A DNA stretch of 64,000 nucleotides from Dechloromonas sp. CZR5 (GTDB lineage Bacteria > Pseudomonadota > Gammaproteobacteria > Burkholderiales > Rhodocyclaceae), in the NCBI RefSeq assembly GCF_008711155.1, contig NZ_VUYQ01000003.1, positions 186,001 to 250,000 of the forward strand. Direction: 5' to 3'. Both the position numbers and the translations under genes were made by a program. Within the stretch, counting starts at the first letter, position 1. The number at the start of each line of letters is the position of its first letter. Shown in pieces: positions 7,707 through 13,560 of the stretch. The notes under the pieces are model-generated. The model was not told the DNA's origin. It searched no databases and saw nothing but the letters and a program-made list of their open reading frames with translations.

Positions 7707-9055
7707 GTCGATTTCCGGTAGGTTTTGGTGAGATCGGCCTTGATGCTGTGACCACGAGCGCGCATCACATTGGCGAGCTGGGCGCGGTCGTGGTGGGAGT
7801 GCGAGGCCTGACGCAGCAGGCCGAAGTAGCTGTTGCCGGTTTCAAACAGGTCGCTACTGTCGGCTTGCGAAAGTCGGCTCAGGGCGTCGTTGAACGTGCG
7901 GCGGCGCAGGGTGCGGCGCCATGGCTTGATGACCTGGCCAACGAAGTCAATGCCGCGCTCAATGGGTTGCAAGATGGTCTTGCGCGGATTGATCCTGGCC
8001 GCCAGTTTGTCAGCGAGCAGCTGCTCGATATCGGCCTTGGCGGCATTCAGCCATTGCGGCGATTCATGCAGCAGTACGAAGTCGTCTACATAGCGGACGT
8101 AGTGCCTGCAGTGCAGGTTGTGCTTGATGAACTGATCGAGCACGTCGAGATAGACGTTGGCGAAGAATTGGCTGCTCAAGTTGCCGATTGGCAAGCCCAT
8201 GTGGCCGGGCTGGTTGGTCAGTCGCTTATGGGTGGGAACGAGGGCGAGCTGGTCGGCGGCGCCGTGCAGTTCGTAGTTCTGACGTGGATCGTGGAACAGA
8301 ACGGTCTCCGTCAGCTGCATCCACCAGTGCTCGGGGATATGCCGGGCAAGCAGGCGGTAGAGGATGCGCTTATCGATGTTGACGAAAAAGTTGGCCAGAT
8401 CGAGCTTGAGGTAGTAGGCAGGCTTGGACCAGTTCTGGGTGATACTGCGCACCTTGGCCTCGAGCCGCTGGGCGGCGTAGAGCGTTCCGCGACCTGGAAT
8501 GCAGGCGCAACTGTCGGCGATGAAGCGTGCGTAGAAGCGAGGCGCAATACGGTTGTGCAACAGGTGGTGAACGATGCGGTCGCGGAACTGTCCGGCCCAT
8601 ACCTCTCTGGCCTTTGGTCGAGTAATGACGAAGCAGATTGAGCGGCCGGGTTCATAGCGGCCGTCCTCGAGTTCGTCATGCAGAGTGCGCAGGTTGTGTT
8701 CCAGGTTGGCTTCGAATGCCAGCGCGCTGGCGCTATTGCGTTTGGTGCGCCGGCAGTCGAAGTAGGCCTGTGTCAGTTCGGTGAAGGTGAAATCAGCGGG
8801 TGCTTTCCAATCTGCGGACGGCACGAGCACGGAGCTCGTTGTTCTTGTGGTTGTTGTTCTGGTTGCCGTTGTTGAAGTTCTGATACCAGGCCCAGCCGGA
8901 CTCGGACCTATCGTGCTTTCCACATCGCCCTGCCGATTGTTCGGTAGGGAAACTGCGCCGGACCTTTCTTGCGCGCTGCAGGAGGTCTCCGTGGTGCGCA
9001 TGTCGGTAGCCTTGTGAGCCAGCGGCACGACCAGATTGAATGTGCGCTCAGTCAT
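7703..9055 (-). CDS. DGR reverse transcriptase
   Basis: This enzyme copies the TR transcript into cDNA with errors at adenines. The catalytic core is clear: YYLKLDLANFFVNID (first Asp), MGLPIGNLSSQFFANVYL, and YVDDF with the metal-binding aspartates at 8081-8092, plus the thumb region. The start is uncertain. I chose ATG 9055 because it overlaps the avd stop codon, but that start makes the protein read through the TR in another frame as a Thr-rich stretch. In-frame GTG codons inside the TR end (8830, 8824) would give about 375 residues, closer to known DGR enzymes. The stop overlaps the ParB-like start (ATGA). Confidence 0.93.
   Translation of the reverse strand: MTERTFNLVVPLAHKATDMRTTETSCSAQERSGAVSLPNNRQGDVESTIGPSPAGPGIRTSTTATRTTTTRTTSSVLVPSADWKAPADFTFTELTQAYFDCRRTKRNSASALAFEANLEHNLRTLHDELEDGRYEPGRSICFVITRPKAREVWAGQFRDRIVHHLLHNRIAPRFYARFIADSCACIPGRGTLYAAQRLEAKVRSITQNWSKPAYYLKLDLANFFVNIDKRILYRLLARHIPEHWWMQLTETVLFHDPRQNYELHGAADQLALVPTHKRLTNQPGHMGLPIGNLSSQFFANVYLDVLDQFIKHNLHCRHYVRYVDDFVLLHESPQWLNAAKADIEQLLADKLAARINPRKTILQPIERGIDFVGQVIKPWRRTLRRRTFNDALSRLSQADSSDLFETGNSYFGLLRQASHSHHDRAQLANVMRARGHSIKADLTKTYRKST
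8800..8922 (+). repeat. 10-bp direct repeats flanking the TR
   Basis: GTGCTTTCCA occurs at 8800-8809 and again at 8913-8922, closely bracketing the TR, and is absent beside either VR. It could belong to the template RNA structure or record a duplication when the TR arose. Confidence 0.7.
8808..8906 (-). repeat. DGR template repeat (TR)
   Basis: A 99-bp repeat matching VR1 and VR2 without gaps. Read leftward in the target frame it encodes 33 codons, starting SESGWAWYQ, then an Asn-rich core with nine AAC codons, then LRARAVRRL. The last 30 bp (8808-8837) are identical in all three copies and are the likely initiation-of-homing segment. It lies between avd and the RT core, overlapping the 5' part of the RT frame. 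Confidence 0.97.
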
Positions 9056-9422
9056 GACGGCCGTGGCCTCCACGATGCGGGCGCGAAGCGGGTTTGCGCC
9101 ATCCATTGGCCTGTTTTCCGATGCTGGTGCTCTTTTCGATGGCTTGGGCGTAGGCCCCAAGGGAGATCAATTGCTTGTCCTTGGCCAGTCGAATGAGCAG
9201 CTCGGCAACCTGCAGGCGTTCCAGCAACTCCATCAGGTGCGGTTCTTTGTCCTGGGCGACATTGGCGCGGAATACGAGCACGATGATTTCGATGCACTCC
9301 ATGGCGATCTTCTCGCCGATGGTTCGCTTGTAGTCGCGATTCATATTCTTGACCATGTCAGATGACAGGCCGAGCAGGTCGTAGGCGGCCTTGTAGATGG
9401 GGAGGGAGGTATGGATGGACAT
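9048..9422 (-). CDS. avd: DGR accessory variability determinant (Avd)
   Basis: A 124-residue, mostly helical protein resembling Avd, the four-helix-bundle, pentameric, basic partner that binds the RT and template RNA in DGRs. The core pattern is visible: YKAAYDLLGLSSDMVKNMNRDYK, then TIGEKIAMECIEIIVLVFRAN, then LLERLQVAELLIRLAKD, and a C-terminal GWRK with a basic tail rich in Arg and His. It lies between the two targets and the TR/RT, the usual DGR position. Its stop overlaps an ATG in the RT frame. Confidence 0.88.
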   Translation of the reverse strand: MSIHTSLPIYKAAYDLLGLSSDMVKNMNRDYKRTIGEKIAMECIEIIVLVFRANVAQDKEPHLMELLERLQVAELLIRLAKDKQLISLGAYAQAIEKSTSIGKQANGWRKPASRPHRGGHGRHD

Positions 9423-9440
9423 GCTGATTAAATGATCGAA

Positions 9441-9920
9441 TTACTCAATGATCAATCTGCGGACGGCACGAGCACGGAGCTCGGTGAGCTCGTAGTGGCC
9501 GTTCTGGAAGCCGTTGCGGAAGTTCTGACACCAGGCCCAGCCGGACTCGGAATCGTGAGCCTCACAGGACCAATACCAGCGCTCTTCGAACTGGTCTTTG
9601 AGATTGGCAAACAGCAGCGATTGTTCGCGGCGGGTGGGAAGGCTGGCAACGTATTCACCGCCCTGCTTGGCCGCCCACTCCATGGCCTTATCCCAGCTAA
9701 TATCGTCGGCTTGGCCGGGCAGCAGGATTATGTGGTGGCTCGGTTCGCCATCCTTGCCGACGATCATCCCGGCATAGTGTTCGCCAGGGCGAAGATGGAT
9801 GGTGGCTTCGGGGAAGTAGAACTCAGCGGCCGACTGATTTTCCTGGGCTTCGAAGGTAGCAATCTTGGCGGCCAATGCGTCGGCATCAGCCTTGATCTGA
9901 TCAAGCGTGATGGGGGTCAT
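9441..9920 (-). CDS. DGR target protein 1, C-type-lectin-like
   Basis: A 159-residue protein ending in VR1. An N-terminal helical segment (about 1-35) is followed by a compact domain with HHIILLPGQ, then ALEWA-like AMEWAAKQGG, then WYWSCEAH and SESGWAW, and it ends LRARAVRRL plus three residues. This matches the DUF1566/formylglycine-enzyme-like C-type-lectin fold used by DGR ligand-binding targets. There is no signal peptide or membrane segment. Relative to TR, VR1 changes Tyr8, Asn12, Asn15, Asn18, Asn19, His20, Lys21, Asn22 and Asn23 of the 33-codon repeat. It is a paralogue of target 2. The start has GAGG 6-10 bp upstream. Confidence 0.9.
   Translation of the reverse strand: MTPITLDQIKADADALAAKIATFEAQENQSAAEFYFPEATIHLRPGEHYAGMIVGKDGEPSHHIILLPGQADDISWDKAMEWAAKQGGEYVASLPTRREQSLLFANLKDQFEERWYWSCEAHDSESGWAWCQNFRNGFQNGHYELTELRARAVRRLIIE
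9453..9551 (-). repeat. DGR variable repeat 1 (VR1)
   Basis: 99 bp aligned to TR at a constant offset of 645 bp. There are 13 substitutions, 12 at template adenines and one C-to-T (coding strand) at 9494. It forms the 3' end of target gene 1, with only ATC ATT GAG and the stop beyond it. Confidence 0.96.
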
Positions 9921-9944
9921 AGCGTCCTCGAAATGACTAAATGA

Positions 9945-10304
9945 TTAAATGGGCAATCTGCGGACGGCACGAGCACGGAGCTCGTAGCCCTTGGGGTCGA
10001 GGCCCTGGTAGCCGAGGCCGAAGAGCTGATACCAGGCCCAGCCGGACTCGGAATGGTGCGTCTCGTTGCTCCAATACCAGTCCTTTTGAAACTGGTCGCG
10101 GTGGCTGGCCCACAGCATGGCCTGCTCGATGCGGTTCGGCAGGTCGCCACCGATGCTCTTGGCCCATTCGAGTGCGGATTCGAAGGTGGCATCATCGTTG
10201 TCTCCCGGCAGCAGGATGACGTGGTGCAGGTTGCCGGTGGCGTCGCCGATGGCACCGATGTAGGTTTCGCCTTCGGAAAGCGGGGGGATTTGCAGTTGTT
10301 GCAT
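9945..10304 (-). CDS. DGR target protein 2, C-type-lectin-like
   Basis: A 119-residue paralogue of target 1, lacking its N-terminal helix. It reads GETYIG, HHVILLPGDNDD, ALEWAKSIGGDLP, DWYWSNETHHSESGWAWYQ and ends LRARAVRRLPI. VR2 forms its C-terminus. The start at 10304 is preferred over upstream starts because AGGAG lies 6 bp before it and the homology begins there. It is the first DGR gene in the transcription direction, 24 bp ahead of target 1. No export signal or phage structural domain is seen. Confidence 0.9.
   Translation of the reverse strand: MQQLQIPPLSEGETYIGAIGDATGNLHHVILLPGDNDDATFESALEWAKSIGGDLPNRIEQAMLWASHRDQFQKDWYWSNETHHSESGWAWYQLFGLGYQGLDPKGYELRARAVRRLPI
9954..10052 (-). repeat. 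DGR variable repeat 2 (VR2)
   Basis: 99 bp aligned to TR at a constant offset of 1146 bp, with 16 substitutions, every one at a template adenine. Codons 10, 12, 13, 15, 17, 18, 19, 20, 22 and 23 change (for example Asn to Leu, Gly, Tyr and Asp). It ends two codons before the target 2 stop. Confidence 0.97.
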
Positions 10305-10312
10305 GATGACTC

Positions 10313-10372
10313 CTATGGGTCGGTGAAAAGATTGATCAACGCGAAAATTGCGAGCAGCAGGGCGGCGCTCAT
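10313..10372 (-). CDS. tiny hydrophobic peptide, 19 residues
   Basis: An ATG overlaps the stop of the upstream gene (ATGA at 10369-10372) and opens a 19-residue frame, MSAALLLAIFALINLFTDP, a single hydrophobic stretch. The coupling and the hydrophobicity suggest a small membrane peptide, but so short a frame could be chance. Confidence 0.35.
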   Translation of the reverse strand: MSAALLLAIFALINLFTDP

Positions 10373-10794
10373 GGATTGGCCGCCCGCAACGGTGCAGAGG
10401 CCGCAGGACCGGAGGCGCCTGCCGGCACCTCCTCGGGGCCATGACACCCCGCCTGCGCCTGGTTGGCCGCTTCACTGACAGGGAGGTCGTGCTTGCCCGA
10501 CGGGCAGCTGTCAGCAGCGGCTGCCGTGGTTACATCCCCACTCACGGCTTGGGTTTCTCGAGCACTACCCGATTTCTGTATGCCAACACCCGGCCCGATG
10601 GCTTGCCTGGCGGTGTTTTGTGCGCAGGTGGCCAAGAGCAGGCGACGATTGGTGATGTCGATATCAACGTTCAGCTTGTCGCGTTCGGCCAGCTGCTGCC
10701 GCAGGATTGCCGTCAGATCATTGATATGTTGTTCGAGGCTACGGATGTAGAGTCCGAACGCGACGCGGTAAATCCACTCGATCAGGCGGCGCAT
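10369..10794 (-). CDS. phage protein with amphipathic N-terminus and coiled coil
   Basis: A 141-residue protein. The N-terminus (MRRLIEWIYRVAFGLYIRSL) is amphipathic or membrane-seeking, followed by a helical coiled-coil-like segment (LEQHINDLTAILRQQLAERD) and a low-complexity Ala/Pro/Ser tail. It overlaps the 3' end of the upstream small gene by 13 bp, and ATG 10794 is preferred over the upstream start at 10938. The family and role are not recognised. Confidence 0.6.
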   Translation of the reverse strand: MRRLIEWIYRVAFGLYIRSLEQHINDLTAILRQQLAERDKLNVDIDITNRRLLLATCAQNTARQAIGPGVGIQKSGSARETQAVSGDVTTAAAADSCPSGKHDLPVSEAANQAQAGCHGPEEVPAGASGPAASAPLRAANP

Positions 10795-10988
10795 GGCTGA
10801 TGCTCCAGGGTGGCGGATTCGGCGTTCTTGACCTTGACGGCAACGCGCCAGAAGCCGGGCGGGACGATCGGCGAAACCACGACCTTGAAGCCGTTGGTTA
10901 TCAGGTACATGCCGGCGGAGCGGGCGGCCTGAATGCACTCGTCCATGGTGGTGGCATCGGTGACGGGGAGGATGGTGGCGGTCGTCAT
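10782..10988 (-). CDS. hypothetical phage protein, 68 residues
   Basis: A 68-residue protein with a predicted alpha-beta pattern (DECIQAARSAGMYLITNG, then FKVVVSP, then GFWRVAVKVK). It overlaps the next gene by 13 bp and follows the upstream gene closely, as expected inside the early operon. The family is not recognised. Confidence 0.6.
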   Translation of the reverse strand: MTTATILPVTDATTMDECIQAARSAGMYLITNGFKVVVSPIVPPGFWRVAVKVKNAESATLEHQPCAA

Positions 10989-10997
10989 GGCCGCCCC

Positions 10998-11195
10998 TCA
11001 GTGAAAGTTGGTGACGGTGCAGACAAGTGCACGCAGCGCGCTGACATCGGTGCGGAAGCCGACATACACGTTGCCGGTCGGCGTTTTGCGATAGACAAGG
11101 TAGCGCTTGTCCTTCTCGACCACAAAACAGCCGTGGTCGCGGGCGATCTGCTTGGCTTCCTTGAGTACCTGGATGGGGTTACGGGCGGCTGCCAT
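10998..11195 (-). CDS. hypothetical phage protein, 65 residues
   Basis: A small protein with a helix (IQVLKEAKQIARDHG) and a beta-rich second half (CFVVEKDKRYLVYRK-TPTGNVYVG). The start at 11195 has a strong AGGAGG six bases upstream and is preferred over 11225. It lies within the leftward early operon. The function is unknown. Confidence 0.65.
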   Translation of the reverse strand: MAAARNPIQVLKEAKQIARDHGCFVVEKDKRYLVYRKTPTGNVYVGFRTDVSALRALVCTVTNFH

Positions 11196-11241
11196 GGTTG
11201 CCTCCTGATAGGATGACGGTTTCATTAACGGGGGATGAAAA

Positions 11242-11469
11242 ATGGCTAAGGACGACGCGATGATTCAGGCGGTCAAGCTGATCGTTGGGGCAATTGCGGA
11301 TCAATTACCGAATCGCCAGGCTCTGATTGATAATCTGCACGCAGTGCTGGCGACAGTTCGGGATGACGGTCTGGCGCCACCGAAGACGATTGAGGTGATA
11401 CGGTTCGTGATCGACTATCTGCAAGCCGCCGCCGATGTAGATCAACAAAGGTTTCGGCGGCGGGAATAG
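11242..11469 (+). CDS. possible small protein opposite the early operon
   Basis: A 75-residue frame, MAKDDAMIQAVKLIVGAIADQLP onward, with regular helix-like hydrophobic spacing and a GGGGGA ribosome site. Its codon use looks protein-like. It overlaps the 3' 197 bp of the leftward gene at 11273-11848, whose C-terminal third is poorly structured, so either this frame is real and the other ends in unconstrained sequence, or this is a shadow. Confidence 0.4.
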   Translation: MAKDDAMIQAVKLIVGAIADQLPNRQALIDNLHAVLATVRDDGLAPPKTIEVIRFVIDYLQAAADVDQQRFRRRE

Positions 11470-11848
11470 AAAAACCGGTGCCGCGGATGTATTTGCATCC
11501 GTAGCGCATCAGTTCCGTAATGATTCTGAGCGTGATCGCGGTCCATGCGGAGCCGTGATCTTTCTCGCTGCCAAAGCCGAAATATCGGGCAGCTTGCTCC
11601 ATCGATACCGTCCCGTTTTGCTTGCAGAGCCAGGAAATGGTTTCCGGATCAACTGTGTGCCGATTGCGGCAGGTGGTGACGATGGTTTCCTGATCGCAAA
11701 CGCATTCGGTTCGGACCGAAGCGCTGCATGTGCAGACGTAAAACTGGTCAGCGTAAGGGAGTTGAAATAGCTTGGCGGGAAGGTCGGACGGTGCTTGTTC
11801 CGGAAAATGATCCGCCCAATCGGCACTGACGTCGTAGCGGCTGGTCAT
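11273..11848 (-). CDS. hypothetical phage protein with Cys cluster
   Basis: A 191-residue protein. The N-terminal half contains a Cys-rich stretch (CTCSASVRTECVC) that could bind metal and a helix-turn-helix-like part (ISWLCKQNGTVSMEQAARYFGFG). The last 60 or so residues are Arg/Ser-rich and lie opposite the frame at 11242-11469, so the native C-terminus may be shorter or divergent. It is the second gene of the leftward operon. The function is unknown. Confidence 0.55.
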   Translation of the reverse strand: MTSRYDVSADWADHFPEQAPSDLPAKLFQLPYADQFYVCTCSASVRTECVCDQETIVTTCRNRHTVDPETISWLCKQNGTVSMEQAARYFGFGSEKDHGSAWTAITLRIITELMRYGCKYIRGTGFSIPAAETFVDLHRRRLADSRSRTVSPQSSSVAPDRHPELSPALRADYQSEPGDSVIDPQLPQRSA

Positions 11849-11857
11849 ATCGCTTCC

Positions 11858-11926
11858 TTAGATGAAGAAGAGGGAGATGAAGGCGGCGGCTGCAGCGCAG
11901 TTCAGGGTGATGAGTAGCTTGATCAT
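11858..11926 (-). CDS. 22-residue membrane peptide, first gene of early operon
   Basis: ATG 11926 is preceded by GGAGG seven bases upstream and opens a frame starting MIKLLITLNC and ending FISLFFI, a single membrane-spanning stretch. It sits directly behind the leftward early promoter. Size, hydrophobicity and the strong ribosome site support a real micro-protein; its role is unknown. Confidence 0.5.
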   Translation of the reverse strand: MIKLLITLNCAAAAAFISLFFI

Positions 11927-11954
11927 GGGTGGCCTCCGAGTGATGTTCGGAGCA

Positions 11955-11983
11955 AATATCACATACGCGATAATTAATGTCAA
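11955..11983 (-). promoter_or_regulatory. leftward early promoter (PL-like) with operator motifs
   Basis: On the minus strand, TTGACA (11983-11978) and GATATT (11960-11955) are separated by 17 bp. GCGATA-type motifs lie in the spacer (about 11965-11972) and just upstream (about 11990-11996), matching those in the repressor/Cro-like intergenic region. It should drive the operon containing the DGR. Confidence 0.7.
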
Positions 11984-12001
11984 CGCAAATGCGATATGTC
12001 G

Positions 12002-12033
12002 CCAAAAATAAAAGCCCGGGCTATGCCGGGCTT
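12002..12033 (-). terminator. terminator of the DUF4124 gene
   Basis: AAGCCCGG pairs with CCGGGCTT around a 6-nt loop. On the minus strand the hairpin is followed by TTATTTTT, so it ends the leftward gene at 12058-12516 just before the early promoter. Confidence 0.82.
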
Positions 12034-12057
12034 GCAATCGGGCGGGGCTTTACTGGA

Positions 12058-12516
12058 CTATCGGCAGTCGCGTTCGTAGGCCTCGCGATTGCGCTTCAGT
12101 TCAATCTCTTGCTGGGTCAGGCTACGTTGCCATCCGAAATCTTGGTAGCGGGCCACGCCGCGCTGGTTCGACCTGATGTCATACTCCAGATTGCCGCACC
12201 GGCTTTTCTTTGCTTGATCGGCAGCGGCCTGCTGGGCGTGCTCAGCGGAAATCTGGTTTTCGATGGCGCGTTGCTGGCCGCGAAAAGCATCGTTTTCACG
12301 GCGTTCTATGTTGTTGCGTTGAATTTTTTCGCCGCGCCGGATCAGTTCAGCGTCAATTCTGGCTCGCTCACTGACGTTGTCTTCCAGGGCGCCGACATAA
12401 CGCGCGCCGGCGGCGCATGGTTGGTCCGAATATTGTGTTTTCCCGTTGATCGTACACTTGTATTGGGCGCACGCTGCCGCAGGCATCAATAGAACGAGGA
12501 GGGGAATAAGGCGCAT
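12058..12516 (-). CDS. secreted DUF4124-type protein, probable moron
   Basis: A 152-residue protein with a signal peptide (MRLIPLLVLLMPAAACAQ) followed by a DUF4124-like start (YKCTINGKTQYSDQPCAAGA) and a helical coiled-coil tail with two further Cys. It is probably periplasmic. The start at 12516 has AGGAG seven bases upstream. The gene has its own promoter (12527-12555) and terminator (12002-12033) and sits between the repressor and the early promoter, so it may be expressed from the quiescent prophage. A host-side DUF4124 gene lies at 44326. Confidence 0.75.
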   Translation of the reverse strand: MRLIPLLVLLMPAAACAQYKCTINGKTQYSDQPCAAGARYVGALEDNVSERARIDAELIRRGEKIQRNNIERRENDAFRGQQRAIENQISAEHAQQAAADQAKKSRCGNLEYDIRSNQRGVARYQDFGWQRSLTQQEIELKRNREAYERDCR

Positions 12517-12526
12517 GAAATCTCCT

Positions 12527-12555
12527 TGTATAAACTTCGCATATGCTATCAGCAA
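12527..12555 (-). promoter_or_regulatory. promoter of the DUF4124 gene
   Basis: On the minus strand, TTGCTG (12555-12550) and TATACA (12532-12527) have a 17-bp spacer, ending 10 bp before the start codon region. The match is moderate (four of six bases in each box). Confidence 0.45.
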
Positions 12556-12632
12556 AGAGTGATCGTGAAAAATCACCTATAAGTCATATGATCTTTGTCA
12601 TACAAATCGGCTGCGGAAGTCCGCTAGCGAAA

Positions 12633-12995
12633 TCACGCGGCCTTTGCTTTAGTTTCTGCTTCTGAAATTTTGCTATGCGCAACCAACAGCCACATTTCCT
12701 TTGCGGCGGGTTCAAGGAGTCGGTAACCCTCAATAATGGTCTGCTCTTCTTGGCTCAGTTTGTGAGCGCTTGGTTCGCCCTTACCTGTTTTTAGCCAATA
12801 TGCAGAGACCCCTAAAGTGTGCGCCACGTCAATTAGGGCGCTTGATTCCTTTGTTCTGGAATCGTTTTCGATTGATGCGACAGTTGATTGAGGGAGTTTT
12901 GAATGCCGAACAAGGTCGCTCTGATTCCACCCTTTGTCACTACGAATGCGCTTGACGCGTTGGCCGATCGTTTCCATATCGCAACTGTTATTCAT
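12633..12995 (-). CDS. XRE-family phage repressor (CI-like)
   Basis: A 120-residue protein with an N-terminal XRE helix-turn-helix (IGQRVKRIRSDKGWNQSDLVRHSKLPQSTVASIEN) and a short helical C-terminus. It lacks the LexA-like peptidase domain, so it is not cleaved in the classic SOS manner; induction may use an antirepressor. It is divergent from the small gene at 13049, with repeated TATCGCAA-type motifs between and within them. An alternative start is ATG 12977, which coincides with one operator. Confidence 0.85.
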   Translation of the reverse strand: MNNSCDMETIGQRVKRIRSDKGWNQSDLVRHSKLPQSTVASIENDSRTKESSALIDVAHTLGVSAYWLKTGKGEPSAHKLSQEEQTIIEGYRLLEPAAKEMWLLVAHSKISEAETKAKAA

Positions 12996-13042
12996 GCGGG
13001 TATCGCAAAGGCGTTGACTTGATAAATCGCAATCGCGATAAT
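12977..13042 (+). promoter_or_regulatory. immunity region: operators and rightward promoter (PR-like)
   Basis: TTGACT (13014-13019) and GATAAT (13037-13042) with a 17-bp spacer form a good sigma-70 promoter. TATCGCAA occurs at 12977-12984 and 13001-13008, AATCGCAA at 13025-13032, and the palindrome ATCGCGAT at 13032-13039 overlaps the -10 box. These are the likely binding sites of the divergent repressor and of the Cro-like protein. Confidence 0.75.
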
Positions 13043-13048
13043 CGACTC

Positions 13049-13273
13049 ATGAACTGGCAAAAACTTATCTCTGAAATCCTCTCGACAGGGCTTTCTCAGG
13101 TCGATATCGGTAAACGCCTCGGTCGATCCCAGGCTTGGGTATCCGCCGTGGTTTCCGGGAAATATCGTGATGTCGGCTGGACCGATGGCGAGGCAATCCG
13201 CTCGTTGCATCGAGAAGTCGTTGTCGCAGGCAATTCGCCTGCCGGGCAGGAAGAAGCCAGAAGGGTGGCGTGA
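13049..13273 (+). CDS. Cro-like helix-turn-helix regulator
   Basis: A 74-residue protein with a helix-turn-helix (LSQVDIGKRLGRSQAWVSAVVSG), divergent from the repressor and so in the position of cro. ATG 13049 lies only 6 bp after the -10 box GATAAT, so the transcript would start at or next to the start codon and be leaderless. A TTG 30 bp upstream would fall inside the promoter and is not favoured. Confidence 0.8.
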   Translation: MNWQKLISEILSTGLSQVDIGKRLGRSQAWVSAVVSGKYRDVGWTDGEAIRSLHREVVVAGNSPAGQEEARRVA

Positions 13274-13560
13274 TGGCGCCTGCGCAGATCCGTTTGAAAG
13301 TCGACGCAGCGCCCTTGCAGAGCGCCCTTGACGCCTTGAGTGTGGCCCTTGAATCGGGATCGTTAGAGCTTGAGGGTGATCTTGCGCTTCAGTTGCGCGA
13401 GTTGTTCGTTGATGGATCGCTCGATGGCGGAGAGTTGATCCGCATTGACAGTCATCGGCCCGCAGACGGAACAGGCGATTTTCTTCTCTCGCTTGAGCCT
13501 TCCGATCTTTTCCTTCAGCTGCTTGCCGCACTGGGGGCAGGGGATCGTGATGATCTGTGA
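13273..13560 (+). CDS. possible phage protein coupled to the Cro-like gene
   Basis: A 95-residue frame whose ATG overlaps the upstream stop (TGATG at 13271-13275). It is acidic, with a heptad-like start (LQSALDALSVALESGSLELEG) and a C-terminal LGAGDRDDL. The coupling argues for reality, but 198 bp overlap head-on with the convincing zinc-ribbon gene at 13363-13578 on the other strand. Confidence 0.4.
   Translation: MAPAQIRLKVDAAPLQSALDALSVALESGSLELEGDLALQLRELFVDGSLDGGELIRIDSHRPADGTGDFLLSLEPSDLFLQLLAALGAGDRDDL

Larger units (their letters stand above)
7703..10304 (-). other. diversity-generating retroelement (DGR)
   Basis: In transcription order (leftward) the cassette holds target 2 with VR2, target 1 with VR1, avd, the TR, and the reverse transcriptase. 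TR and both VRs are colinear over 99 bp with no gaps. VR1 differs from TR at 13 positions (12 template adenines) and VR2 at 16 (all template adenines). The TR core has 24 adenines in 50 nt, including nine AAC codons. This is the known signature of adenine-specific mutagenic retrohoming. The cassette lies in the prophage early operon, not near the tail genes. Confidence 0.97.

Noticed and set aside
6417..7721. 434-residue plus-strand open frame
   Set aside because: It is antisense to the ParB-like gene, which has clear domains and coupled neighbours.
7703..9055. group II intron, retron or abortive-infection reverse transcriptase
   Set aside because: No intron ribozyme or maturase domain and no msr/msd-like structure were seen, while the TR/VR pairs and Avd fix the identity as a DGR.
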